From positions 3,837,754 through 3,901,753 of the forward strand of contig NW_024037058.1 in the NCBI RefSeq assembly GCF_015706575.1: a DNA stretch of 64,000 nt, in the 5' to 3' direction. Numbering within the stretch: position 1 is the stretch's first letter; every line of letters starts with the position of its first letter. This stretch comes from Patiria miniata. Lineage: Eukaryota > Echinodermata > Asteroidea > Valvatida > Asterinidae. The position numbers were made by a program, and so were the translations under genes. This document shows, piece after piece, positions 45,809-58,865 of the stretch. The notes beneath the pieces were generated by a model. It did not search any database, was not told the origin of the DNA, and saw only the letters and a list, made by a program, of their open reading frames with translations.

Positions 45809-48486
45809 TACATGTAGGTTTAATAACCGCCCATTGCATTCTTGTCGGCTAAGTTTCCCTCAAAGCAAATTAAAAATGTTAAGCTGAAAGGCCAGTAAAG
45901 GAGTCAACATTTTTTTAGCCGTGTGGATTTTTTTTTCTTCTTGGATATTCCGAGTATGAAAGCAATCCCTGCTTGGTGTGTTTGTTCCATTTTCACACCG
46001 AGTTGTGATCCGAAGGGCTAGGTGCACAAAAGGCTCCCATTGTGCTGTTAATGACAGAAGAGTAAATAGCACGGGGAGCATTGAACATGGAGTGTCGCAC
46101 CAAATTAATGGTGGATATATTCCAACTCGGTTTTGATGTAAGAGGGGAAGTGAATAAAAAAAAAGAATTACTCGAACTTCAGCCCTTGAGGAAAAAGGCA
46201 GTTTTTACATTTTAGTATATAGTACAGACAACCAGCCAAATGTGACATGTACTTTGTGCGTAATTTTGTATGCGGTTACCAGTGAAAATCTGCCTAGCAA
46301 GATTCTTCTGTTCATTATTACAAACATGGATGACTTAATATCCAATAAAGTTTCTTAAAATAGTTAATATCTTTCATCAAAGTAGCCTTGTTTATACATG
46401 TAAAAGGTTAAATTACAACAAATTTTTCTCAATTTACAACTATTGAGGGTACATGTATTTTTTATTGTTTCGGAGCTCACTCAAAGTGTGTACGTGTACA
46501 TGTGACAAGGAAGCAACACGTTCAAAAAACCTTTCTTGAAATGACAAACTAAAAATGGCCTGATTTCTGTCTTTCGTTTGTTTTTTTTACTCGCCAAACC
46601 AAAGACAACCTCACAACACAAACGTATCACCCGGTTATCGGAGATTAGGTGTGTTTGTTGATAATGTTATCGCCAGCTATCAGCCCCAGTGTTGTCTTTA
46701 AATGTGGGTTTCTGTGCTGCGCCATAATAAAAAACCCAGCCGGACAATCGTTAGTTCTATCCTAACTTTGTGCTCAATAAAAAAGCGGGCACCAGGGTAG
46801 AACTTCAAACCTCGGTGGCCTCATCGTCATATATTTATTTCTTTTTGACTTTTTACTGAAGGTGACTAATGCATTTTTGGTTGGTTTCTGAGGACTTTGT
46901 TTAGCCGTTTAATGGCGAGATAGTCCGGTTTTATTAAATCACCCCGGAGTGCAAAGTACAGTTAACTTTATTGTCAAACCCGTAATAAAAAGTGTCCCGT
47001 GTTTGTTGATACAAGGGGTAGGAGGAAAATATCTTTGACGCTAATCCGCAGAATGCGTTTCCTGTTTTGGCCGATAATGTGGGTTTTGGCATACAGTTGG
47101 TTAAGTGAAGAAGGTCCTATGTGTACAGGAGGATCCTCGTTGACAATAAACATCTTTGTTCAAAAATTATTTGTCAAGTGGATGATTTTTCGGGTTTCGG
47201 TGACTCATAGGGACTCGGATCACGTATTAAATCAAATAAGAATGGTGTATTTTTATCTGTCAAGATGTGTACATTGTAGGTTCTTTGACATTTCTGAGAA
47301 ATAAATTTTGGAATGTGGAATTAATCTTCCCAAACAAGGCAGATCTGACAAAAACAACAACATTGAAACAGAAAAACTAACTGTTATCAAAGATTGAAAT
47401 AGCAAGGTTTTATATCATTTGCTTTAATAAATAACCTGGATTTTTTATTATCATCGTTATTGTTTATTACTCTCACAACCATAATAGCCATATTGTGGTT
47501 CAAGTTACAATTTTGTTGTACACGTAAGGTTACATACATGTAAGACAGAAATAGAAAAACACACATCACAAGTAGCGTTCGTCACAAAGCTGATTTGAGA
47601 TGGACACTGCCTTTTACGTTGCGCAACCCTTTGTCCGGCACATGACTTTGCGATCGGATATGCCAAAGTCAGCGTCCAGCACGCACCGTGGCTTTATTGT
47701 GCTTTCAGCGTTCCATTTTCATCGTCCTCGGCGCGGTAAACGAGCAAGCGAACACCCAAACCGCTGTACATGTAACTCCATACCCACCACCTCCGTTCCT
47801 GGTGCTCTGTCTATTTGCCGAACTCCGGCCGATTCAATAGTTGTGTTGTTTTTGGCCTGGTACCAGTGTACACATTACTGGCTTGAGAAGTCCACTTGAC
47901 CGCCGGGTTTCTTTATTTTCGCACCTTCTCAAGCCAAGCCGGGCCCAGCCGGCTGACTAACCGGCTGGTTACATAGCAATGGTCGGAGAATTTGTATAAA
48001 AATCCCTGAGAACCAGGAAATGAATTGTTGTGGACAGAAGAATAGCTTTTCTCTCAAACACCTGTATTGTGTTCGCTGTTTGTGCCGCTAAAGCTGTCTC
48101 AGCCACTCATTGTCCACATTGAATTGCTTTTTATACACCATGATGTTAATGATTCCACTATGTCTCTTGAAACCGAAGGTTTATTTTTGTTAAAGATGTG
48201 TTAAGGCCGAAGTGACCATTGTTAAACACAGGTGGCGTGGTCCGGCCGTTTCCTCAATTCTGCTTCCTCATTCCTCCGAGATTTTTCATCGGATGTGATT
48301 ATGTTTTGTTAACCCACGGTTTGTCTTTTGTGAGAGATCATTAGAGAAGATGCCAATTGACTAGGGATTGAATTGCTTGATTAAGTGTTGTAGAAGCAGG
48401 AAATGATCATTACAGAATATTCCCGCAGCTAATGATTGGTCATACTCAAACAAATTTTAACAAATTCATCCTGAACCATGAAAGTG

Positions 48487-48560
48487 TAACCCTAATCCTG
48501 CCAAGCTTTTCCAAATCTGCCAGGAGGTTTTGGAAGATTTGGCAAGATTGTGGAGTGTCA
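48487..48560 (+). mobile_element. Fragment of a TTAA-class MITE (left end)
   Basis: GTAA-CCCTAATCCTGCCAAGC followed by an internal hairpin (CTTTTCCAAATCT / GGAAGATTTGGCAAG) resembles the other CCCTAA-ended elements. No right end was recognised. Confidence 0.4.
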
Positions 48561-49872
48561 CCTTCAGGAAAATACCGAAAAAAATCAGACAAGTTTACTC
48601 ATCTGAAGAGATTGTCAGAGCCGTACAGAGGCAAAAACTATCAATTTGGATGATAAGGCCCCCCAAAAAAGTCTCCGGTTTCTGGTATGGAGCTTGCCCC
48701 AAAAGTGGTGTGGCGACGTGGCTTTTTTTAAAGCTTATACTCGATGGTAACCCCATCTAAAAACTCGTTAAAATTGTGCAGCAGCAGGATTCCAGTCAAA
48801 CCTGTGAGTTTGGCAGTTCTTAGACATCATCTAACATTGAAAAAATAAAATTTTCATTTTGCTGATGCGCATGGCTACGGCAACGTGCGCGCACTCCAGA
48901 AACCGGAGACTTTTTTGGCCTAATGGTTGGTCCAACTCAACTTGCACGCGTTGTACATGTATCTGTAACGCTATGGGACTTTTGCGCACGGTCACCAGTT
49001 TTTCTAAATTTTCTGTCACTAACGATGAGGATACTACTAAACTAACCCCAGAGTCTCATGACAGAATGTTTACTCCGTTTTTAGACCAAAAGTGGTGCCG
49101 GAAATTGGTGCCCTTCATGTCACAACTCTCTCTAATACAGCTCTGGTGATTGTTGGTTATAGTATTTAATCAAATCCATGACATACACTGTAATCCCTTT
49201 TAAATGTGTGATATAAATTGCTGCCAAGCTTTTTAATTGTTAGCTATCAATACACGTCTCAAAGCTGTCAAAATTTGTTAAGGAAAACAAAAATGATACT
49301 GTTGCCAGACTGTCGATAATCGTGCCTGTGGTAGTATCGGCACTTCTTCGCTAATTAATTATGCCTTGATCTGCGAATAAGTTTGAAAAAAAAAAATGAA
49401 AAAGAAATAACATATAGGCAGTGAGCAGTTGTATAAACAAGGATGGTACAACCAGATGGTGCACTGTCAATAATATCGTTGGGAAATAATAAGCTATTAA
49501 TTGTTGAGGTGGCAAAGTGTGACGCATCTGTGACAAAGTTACAATTGATTTTGACGGGGGAGAATAATACTGGGGAGAGGGGAAAAAAAAGAAGAAGAAA
49601 ATAAAACTAGAGTTGCAAATTCCTGGACATTGATCCGCGTAAAGTACAGCTAAACCTGTGTTATGCTGCTATCAGCACTTGGCATGCTCTGCTTTGCTGA
49701 TAAGGAAGGGAAAATATATTGTATTGATGGTTTGAACGGCGGACGGCAAAAATGTTATCGTCAGCTGCCGAAACTGTATTCTCACGGCTATTCTCATGGT
49801 AGTAGCTAGGTACAGAGTTCAGGCTTGGAAGTTCGTCGGGGCTTCCCATGGGACTGGGTTCTTGATCTCATT

Positions 49873-49891
49873 GGGGGGGGGGGGGGGGGGG
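49873..49891 (+). repeat. Poly-G run (19)
   Basis: Nineteen uninterrupted G residues in intron 5. Confidence 0.9.
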
Positions 49892-51224
49892 AGTGTTGTC
49901 TGCTTGGCGTGAGGAATTGAAAGTACATCTGAAATAGGGGAAGTATAAAAATGTACAATAATAAGGCCCAAAAAAATAATAGTTCTGCTTCCGATGACAT
50001 GGCATTCGAAAATAGGGTAGGTACATATAGGTGGGGAGTTTTTTTTGCCAATTTTTTTTGTGTACGATCATATGGAGGCGTCTGCATGTAGTCAAGGGTA
50101 AAAGGTAGAAATTGATGGTTTTGGGTGTTTTTTTCCTCATTTTTCCCATAAGAAAATTAGGGTAGGGGCTGTCAGAATAGGGTAGGTAAGGAAACTGGAA
50201 GCAGGACTATAATTTTTTTTGGCCTAAACAAAATATTTCCATCGGGCAGGTTAGGGATACATTTTTAGGGTTTCTTGTTTGCTTCCTGTGGAATTGATTG
50301 TGTTAAAAATGTGAAAAATGCAACTGCTCTTTAATTTGTTGAAATACTTTAGTAAGAATAGGTGTGTTTTGTTACCCTTTATCTTAATAAACCTCTGCGA
50401 GTATTTTTTTTCAAAATCAGAATATTACACAGCATATAATTTGTGTGTCTGATAGTTCCCCAAATGGCAATATTTCTGGATATGTGCACTTTATAAATGC
50501 ACATTTCTTAATTATGATTATTATAAATAAATGGAGTTGTGATTAAAGCTAAAATTAAATGTCGTTAAACATCAGGAAATTTTCTTATTATAAAGGTATG
50601 CGACCAAAAATATTGGTTTTAACTGTTTAATCATGCATTACATGTGGTACAGCCAATTTGTCAAATACTTTTGTCCATCTATATTTCGACAGTCGTTTAT
50701 AATCAGAAATTGCAGAAGAATAATTCTGAAAGCATTTTGAATGGAAATTCTCCACTTGTCCACTGCAACGCCAACACAAAAATGGACTTTTTCCTTCCGC
50801 AACCTATTTTTAGCATTACTGTTCTGCAACCATGGGTTAAAGTCAACTATTCCCCCCCCCCTTTTAAGAAAATAAAAAAAGATTGAAAATGATGACTCCC
50901 CTTCGGCCATTTAGAGTAATATTATTATCGCCTTTTTTTTTTTAATAACGGCCTAAACTTGGGCTGCCCGTCCAACCCTTGCTTGCAAACCTCCTTGAAT
51001 ACAACGAACGCCGGGTTTTGGCCTTTGTTGTTTACACACAATACCGGCACAGCCTGTTCAAACTAACTTGTACAGGGTTCGTGTTGTCGGGGTTGCCTGA
51101 CTTTTTGTGGCACGGTGTGTTTCCATGGATTGCTCAGTCGTTTCAGTTTGGCATTTTGAGTGATGGTTTTAAAGGGGGTGTTTAAAGACAAATGCCCCTG
51201 CCTATGGCTCCCTGATTTTTCTTA

Positions 51225-51639
51225 AAGGAGAATTTTAGTACAAACTTAGTATTTCCTTCTGATTTTGCTGGATTGAGGCTACATGTACATCATGGCAAAA
51301 CTGTATGGCTGGTTTTGGAGGATGTACTGTGTCAAGGTCTTGGGCCGGACCGTGTGTTGTTTATGCTCAGCTGTGCATAGATTTAGGCCTGGATCATACC
51401 TGAAATCCTCTTGAAATGCTCCAGGATTATTCACTGGCTCTGCCTCAACATATTGACAGTAATTGTTGGAGTGCAGGATTGAGGCAGTGGTCACCCCTTA
51501 AAGGACCACATTCAAGAAGTATTAAACTAGAGGATTTTGTAGAATTGAGGCTGCATGCAATCTTGACATGGAGGCAGTTGGAGTATTTTGCAAGGTTGAG
51601 GTTACATGATAGCAAATATGCCTAGGGAATTAGGGTTAA
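51225..51639 (+). mobile_element. TTAA-class element with GGATTGAGGC repeats
   Basis: The right end is TTAGGG-TTAA (51630-51639). The interior carries several GGATTGAGGCT / GAATTGAGGCTGCATG / AAGGTTGAGGTTACATG blocks like those of 26285-26473 and 22050-22280. The left end near 51225 (CTTAAAGGAG) is uncertain. Confidence 0.45.
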
Positions 51640-51896
51640 AAAAAGATGAAAGTCCATGCTAAAGTGGTTCTATCAGTAGCACTTAATCCTGATGATCAGA
51701 TCTCATTTTCCATTTCATGTTTTTCCTCCCCCTTTCGCTGGCCCCATTGTATCCAATACCCGCACATCCCTCTATCCCAGCTGTCCGCGCGCATTTAATC
51801 CAGGTCATTGGAGCGACCCCCACGAGCCCATCCCCGAGAAAAAAAATCCTGCCCGAAATTTTACGGCGTGACCCAGTTGCATCACACCCTGACATC

Positions 51897-51932
51897 GAGC
51901 GAGCAAAGCGAGTCAGCGAGCGAGCGAGCGAA
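51897..51932 (+). repeat. GAGC simple repeat
   Basis: Imperfect GCGAGCGAGCGA tract at the edge of a GC-richer, purine-rich stretch (51750-52060). The 116-codon ORF here is low-complexity and unconvincing. Confidence 0.8.
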
Positions 51933-52748
51933 CGCAGAGAAGTAGAAGAGAAAAGAAAGCCGGAACAGCCCACCGGCCGTTGGAAAAAAAAGAAGAAAAA
52001 AAAAAGAAGGAAATCACGGGCTGGGATTAAAACCCTAGCCGAGGCCTTGAGCTGGCTTCTGGATTAATGCAAATTTTTCTTTCCACTTCCCCCTCCTCCT
52101 TTGACTCCCCGCTGTGTTCGTTAATATCAAAATCGGCCAAGCGTCTTCAATATTGCACGAGTAGCCATTGCTAACTTCTCAGGTTCATATATCTGCTTCT
52201 TTTTTTGGTCGTGGAAGCATTTGGGACGGGCTTTTAACAAGATTGGAAAATGTTGCTTCAACAATCTGCCCTACTGCATCATTTTTCACCCATTTTTTTT
52301 TCATTTTTTTCATTCCGTGACTTCCCTATCCAAGATTAGGTCCACGCTTTCAAAATATGAAAGAATGGATAAGTAAACTCTAGCGGATTGACTGTAGGCT
52401 GTTTACTCTTGGCCCAAACGGTTGACCTGATGAAAAAGGATCTCCTCAATTTTGTCCTGGCTATTTGTTTACTCAACGGGTCAGTAATAAATGGGGTCAA
52501 GTTGAAATGTGAATTTATGGGCGCAGTTTTTGGTTCTGGCTAAATTTCACGGTAGGAAAATCTGTGCCTTTGTATTGACCGCAAAGTGAAAAATACATTT
52601 ACACCTTGGTCTACATTGTAGCTGATATCATTATTTGTGCTAATGTTGCTAAGAACATTGTCATTGGACACGAAAAAATGATGGATTTTATAAAAAAAAA
52701 AGAAAACTGATCATTTTCAAATTCTCCCTACAATAACATTCAGTCTGA

Positions 52749-52867
52749 TGACGTCATGATCCTGAAACCTCGCAAAGTCATTATCGGTTGTCCAAATCAT
52801 ATAGGCAACTTGGTTATTGAAAGAAGTTGGTCAGTTTTTCAAATAAAATGACGTCATCATGACGTCA
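52749..52867. promoter_or_regulatory. Cluster of three perfect CRE palindromes
   Basis: TGACGTCA at 52749-52756, 52849-52856 and 52860-52867. The last two start 11 bp apart, one helical turn. This could be an intronic CREB/ATF-responsive element, or the ends of a repeat whose consensus happens to contain TGACGTCA. Confidence 0.4.
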
Positions 52868-53996
52868 AGAGTAATATACACAACTCAGGGTCAGGGTTGA
52901 TCTTTGTTCAAAGTTTCATGTTTATACCAGATACCATTTAGAAGAAAAAGTGCGGAAACTTATTGTCTGGGGGAAAAGAAAAAAAGAGAAAAAAACCTCT
53001 AACAATTTTAAAACGGTGACGGGTGGTACCTGATCACCCAATTAAATTTCTTTTTTTCTCCTTTCTTTATATTGAACACATGTGGACATTTCTCCAAACT
53101 TAAAAAGTTTTTAAGAAAATTTTAAAATTAAGCATATCTTGGAACTACCCTAGTGATTCCACTTGCAGCCCGCCCCCTAAAACCCAACTCTAGTAAATAA
53201 ACGACTCCTGAAGAAAACACTGTTATAAAGAGTGCACCTTTATTTTCTTTCCTAATAACAAACTCCATTATTTTGGATGAAGGTGGACTTCTGATGTCCT
53301 GCAGAAATCCACAATTCTGGACCACCTCGGGAGAACAAAAAAGATGATAGCCTGTTTTCCCTTTTTTTTTTCGTCCGCAAGGGAGCGGGTTGTTTAGCCT
53401 ACTTTTCTTAACCAAAAGAAGATGAGAAAAGGAAAGAAAAAAACTTGAAACCGCAAGACAGGTCGAGACGGATACATCACCCAATATGTCCTGAAAATGT
53501 CACATGTTTCAAGGGGCAAAGGAGGGAACGCTAGAGAAAAGGATTACGAAAATAGAAAGGATTTGAGACGCTGCACACCCGGGGCAGAAGATTTGGGGGG
53601 CACAGGTGAAGAACTTCAAAATTGAAGGAGTGTGTTTGATTGATTCCAAGCTGCATACATGCGGGACCCTCATTTCCCGAGTGTTCTTTAAAAAGAACTC
53701 GAACGAGATTGAATTTGCTGCTCTCAGGCACACGCCAGCGCAGTCCTGTTTGAGAAAATGTTGTTTGAGAAACCTAGATTTTCTTATTTGCTGAGTTGGC
53801 TTCTATCCATTAATGCGATTTTGCAATGGTACTCCATGCTCATGCATCTTAATAACATTGGAAATGTCACCCTTTTGACATGTTGGGCTGCCCATACTTT
53901 AAATTTGTTTTCTACATGTCTCTTCAGCTTTACTTAGTCATTTTTATCGTCAGCGTAGGCAATATTGTTTCATGGTATGAAAGTACTGTAATATTA

Positions 53997-54451
53997 GGCA
54001 GATAGGTGATGGGATTGTGCCTTTGATGGTACAGGCATGGAATTTGGCACACAGTCAGAGTATGTCATGAGAAAGATATTTGGCTATAGGGCCATCGCAG
54101 ATTTGTCCTATGAAAAAATATAGGTAGAATAACAAGCAATGGCAGGCATTTTGAAAATTTTGAAAATGGCTTGCTATTCTACCTATATTTGTATTTCAAA
54201 GGACAAATCTGCGATGGTCTTACAGCCAAATATCTTTCTTAAGAAAAAGTATAGGTAGAATAACAAGCAATGGCAGCCATTTTGAAAATTTAAAAATGGC
54301 TGTTATTCTGCCTATATTTTTTTCAAAGGACAAATTTGCGATGGTGTTACAGCCAAATATCTTTTTTAACACATATTATTCAGACTGAGTGCCAAATGCC
54401 ATGCTTGTATCATCAAAGGCACAATTCCCCCAAATATTTCCCCTATCTGCC
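53997..54451. mobile_element. 455-bp fold-back element
   Basis: GGCAGATAGG at the left and CCTATCTGCC at the right bracket nested inverted repeats: TGTGCCTTTGATG / CATCAAAGGCACA and AGATATTTGGCT / AGCCAAATATCT. The core has two tandem copies of a hairpin (TATAGGTAGAATAACAAGC, CATTTTGAAAAT, then the complementary GCTATTCTACCTATA). It is an MITE-like fold-back with a duplicated centre and no ORF. Confidence 0.8.
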
Positions 54452-56640
54452 CCACTATAATGTAGAAGGGCACAGATAAAAATAAAGTTCTATTTTTTAT
54501 AGTTTTCAATCTACAACTATGCAATTGATATTTGAATTTTTTTGACAATCAGGGATCTTTTTTCTGTGTCTGCCTTGTTTTGAAAATTCAAAGATTCTCG
54601 ATAAAAACATTCGTTTGTAAATTCCCGGTCTGTGCAGTGTTTTAGTTTGTCAGTTCTATGACTGCAAGTTTTAATATATTTAACCCCAAAACCTTTTAAT
54701 CCAGTACAACACATAGAGATGATCAAATCAACCACAAAGTTAAACTGAAAAGGTGCGTACTTTAATAACAATTCAAAAGTTAACAAAGAAATTGACTGGA
54801 GCGGGAATAGAACCTACGACCTCCATTTTACCGTGATTAAATTGGGGTCATTCTTGTACATTTGTGGTCCAATTTTTTGTTGGTGTCCCTGTTACATCTG
54901 ACATAAGATTTTGTAAATTCAGAACACATTCTTTAATGCCTTCTATCTCGAAGAGTGATTATGTATTACAATGCAAAGTGCCTGCTAAATGAATAAAAAT
55001 AGTTTGAAGTCAATTTCAATGATATTTCCATGTCAAATTACACACAGGTTAGGTGTAACAGGGGCACCAAAAATGTCACACTTTTGGACCCCAGATTTAT
55101 GGAATGACAATTACCATGATTAAATTACAACTATATTTACTGTAAATTATTCGACCATGTGTATGGAAGCTTTTCGTTTCTTAATCGTATGGACTGAAAT
55201 TTAGTCTACAATTTTTTGCTATCCTGACAAATTACACTTTTAACTTTGAGAGTAAGCTTGCTATAATGGCAGGATTGCAGGATTGAACTGAGTTTTTGTC
55301 TAAAAAGAATTTGTGAAAATATCTCTCAGATATTCTGCTCGAGTTCCTCAACACCTTCGCAATGCCCCTCACCTGGCCTGCCTCAGAATCTATAAAACAC
55401 CACAGGTTAGGTCAGTCTCTCGGCAAATAGAACAAGAACAAACGGTAACCCCTAGCAACGGATGACCAAGACCCAATAATTGCGCACCGCTGTCCACACG
55501 AATAAAGCGCACAGGCTTCTCCCTTGCCCCTCGTCCTCTTCATGGTGAATTTTTTTTCCTTCTCCCCCTGCTTTGCTGTTTTCTTTCTGTACTCAGCTCG
55601 TGTGCACATGTCAACTGACCGCAAAGAACGGCCCCACTCTCAGAAAGTATAAGAAAAAGGAAAAGGCCAAATCGCCATTGGGTCACTCCAATTTGAATTA
55701 CTGCTTACCTTCGGGCACAGTTGTCTCTCTTTTTCTTTTTTTCTTCTTTTGCTTACCTGTGTTTTCAGCGTTTTGAACGGAATCCGCTAATGAAATTGGC
55801 TAGGCCTGACCCCATCCATCTTGGGCCCCTACCCCTTGAGTGGCCACCTGTCCACAGGTGTGATGCGGACAGGTATTAAGAGGAGGCCCAAAACAAATTC
55901 AAGCATTCTGTGGTTGGAATGACAAATTTACCGCGCTGCGAAATCACGGCTGTCCAATGTATAGATGAATACAAACTGCCCTCATTACAGCTTTAGATGC
56001 GTATATTTTTGCATCAAGCAATGATAAAAGAGTGACCACACGCAGTGGTCACTCTATACCCCGAAGCACAGTGGGAATCCATTTTCTAACCCTAAGCCCA
56101 AGGGAGTATTTATACTTAATTGTATTGATTTAATTTTTTTTTCCCGCACTCGCGCATCTCCTGTTATTAAAACCTCAATCTGTGTAGCAACTCGTTGCCA
56201 TGGAATCTGCTGTACGTGTTACAGATGCTCCACGATCCCGCAAACCGTAATTTAGCTGACCGGTACAAATGCCCACTTCCGTTAGTTAACTAGGTTTTTT
56301 TTCGTCCCAGGTGCTACCCTTGGCATATCCTTTGATACACATAGCACAATTTGTTTAGAGGCCGGTCGGCCGGCCAGCGTACGGGGCCAGTGCCAGGAAG
56401 CCGTTATCATCAGCAGTGCCGATTTATCTACATTACGCTTCCCCGTGCTAGATCAGTTACGGGTTTTAAATTAATGCGTGTGTAACTGAAACTGGGCCCG
56501 GTGTCGTTATGGAGATGTGATGTCTGCTTTTTAATATTCCGTAAAGTACATGTATGTCTGTTGCATTAATTATGGATTTCATAGGCATTATCATGAGGAT
56601 TCACTTAGCCAGCACAACATCGTGTACTTTAATAAATAGC

Positions 56641-56978
56641 TTATCCCTCCTATGCAAACATACACTCTGTGCCAAGTTGTCCTTGCAGTCAATATCAATC
56701 AAACAACTGTTTTCAACAGTTAAGAGCTCCCAGCCTACCAGTACATACATGTAAAGCAGGATTGACTGGCTGTGACTGTTTATGTAACTTGATACAGCTA
56801 TGATTTTGTGAGTGATTAGCCAGCTGTGCCTAGCACTTGCCTGCTTTTGAATTTGAATCACAGTGCTTGCTAAAAAGACTGACTGTTGGTGACTAGCCTG
56901 CGTAAAAGGCATGGCAGGGGAAAAGGATTGATTTTTTGACTGTCTGTGACTGTTCAGATACCGTAGCAGGAGGGTAAA
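56641..56978 (+). mobile_element. TTAA/CCCT-type MITE, family P6 copy 3
   Basis: Left TTAT-CCCTCCTATGCAAAC and right CAGGAGGG-TAAA. Internal AGGATTGACTGGCTGTGACT, TAGCCAGCTGTGCC, GGTGACTAGCCTGCG and GACTGTCTGTGACTG are shared with copies 1 and 2. TTAA is mutated at both ends, so this copy looks older. Confidence 0.75.
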
Positions 56979-58118
56979 TAATTTAACATGAGATAATAGA
57001 GTGTTTCTTATCCTTTGACAGGCTTTTTGTTCTGTGTGATTTGGACCTTTAGTTTATAAGCTACCGGTACAGCAAAGCTTGTAATGACTGTCAAAATATG
57101 GGCCACTTTCTTCATCTTCTTGGTATGTGAATGCCTTTCATTAGATACCAAGTGGCCCAACTTGGAATTCAAGTCCTTTCATTTAATTAGCTGTATCTCT
57201 GGACTGGGGTGTCCAAATGAGATGGGATAAAGACCATTGTGTAGAGTATTTACTACACCTTTAGACTCTATAGTGTAGATAAGTTTGCAAAATGAGATTG
57301 CTAGTATTTTTATTAATATTTATGGATTCGACTGCTACATTTAAAAAAAAGACATCCTGTACATTTATACATACCCAGTACATGTAAAGTGAAACAAAGA
57401 ATCTGATGAAAAAGAAGAGAATTCCTCGTTACGTGACAAGTACTTCGTATTTGTTTCTCGGATTTGAATCTGTAGCGGTCACACTTCCCAAAATGCTAAC
57501 CGCAAACGTGTGCACGCCAGCACAATGTGTATGTGTGCTCTGTGTTAGCACTGCTTACCTATGTGCTATTCAATTACACTAACACATAATCCGCGTTTCA
57601 GTTTCGCCCTTGCGCAAGAGAGAAAAAAAAAAGAATGAGTCATCTGAAGGCTCGGCTATTCCAGGGCACTGGGTCAGCGGGGAATTGGACTACATGAATA
57701 TGCATGAGATCCTTTTCTCTTAAAGGGTTGTCGGACATATTGTTTTCCAATGTTCACATTTATTAATGGTCCATTTCAGATTTATTGCTTGGAATTTAGT
57801 GGAAATGGGATGTGGGGAAATACTGTCCATTTGTTCATCCATAAGAGTTCTAAAAAATTCTTCAATTTTTTTTTGTAGCTTTTAAAATAATTTTTGAGAC
57901 TCGCATATGATTTTATGATTAAATGCACTCAGTGGAATTAAAATCCATAACACTTTTAATGACAATTTGTCAAATTGATTATTATTTCGACACAAATGTG
58001 TAATGACATTTTATTGTTAAATCCTAAGCTGGAAGATCTTTCAAAATCAACCGTAAGGTTTGGGAGAATTTGAGGAAAATTGTTGAGGATGATCCGAAGA
58101 TTTACATTCATGACACTT

Positions 58119-58345
58119 GCAAAAAAGCAGTTTACATTGTAAGGCTAAATGTACATGTATTGAGCTCACCGTAGACACTTGTATTTTGCTGTATTGACGC
58201 ACCGATGTGGTAATATTATCGTGCAGACCTTTATGAACAATCTGTACAGCAACTTCCAAGATTTAAATTTTGGGGTTAGGTTTCTTTAACATTTTTTTTT
58301 TCAATTGGGTACCTGATTCCTGTACTACCTGTAAATGCACAGCCA
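58119..58345 (+). repeat. Dispersed repeat with GGTACC-rich ends, copy 2 (partial)
   Basis: Matches 27690-27900: GCTCACCGTAGACAC, TGCTGTATTGACG, CTTTATGAACAATCTG, AATTTTGGGGTTAGGTTTC and CTGTAAATGCACA. The left half of the element is not recognisable here. Confidence 0.65.
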
Positions 58346-58865
58346 GAATTCCTGACCCATGAAATATGCTAACCGTAAGCATGGAATTTCTGACACGCTA
58401 AGCGTTTTCTTCTATGTCTTTCGCTAATAGTAAGCAGAGCCCGAACTTGGGCCCAGGTTCCAAGCAAAGAGTTTAATAGAGAAAGTTAGTTTGTTATGAC
58501 AGTTGCCTTTTGAGCTTGACTTCAGAAGAAATTGTTATGAGGATATTGGACGATTGATAGCTCTGTGGAATGCCATTAATAACTTTGATGTAAATATCAG
58601 AAGACAACGGCCGTTGAGACACGCATGCAATGTTCCACTTCGGAGTGAACTTTGCAGTTCCTGTAGTTTGATCCGGAGGTATGCCAAATGTTGTTCATGC
58701 AAATCTATTCAACGGAAGAATTAGGTTTTTGGTCATTGGTAAAATAAAATGTTGTTCAGGATACACTGAACATGTAAGGCATTTGGTAAATAGGCCATTT
58801 TTTTTGAGTGAACGTTGTAACAATGCCAGTTTCTGGGTACAGACACTAGAAAATCATGTTCAACA

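Noticed and set aside
47035..47110. GTAGGAGGAAAATATC as a possible start of the RRM2 exon
   Set aside because: The translation does not give the KIFVGG pattern in any frame and there is no suitable acceptor.
51717..52067. 116-codon basic ORF
   Set aside because: Low-complexity, built from GAGC and A-rich tracts, with no start context or homology.
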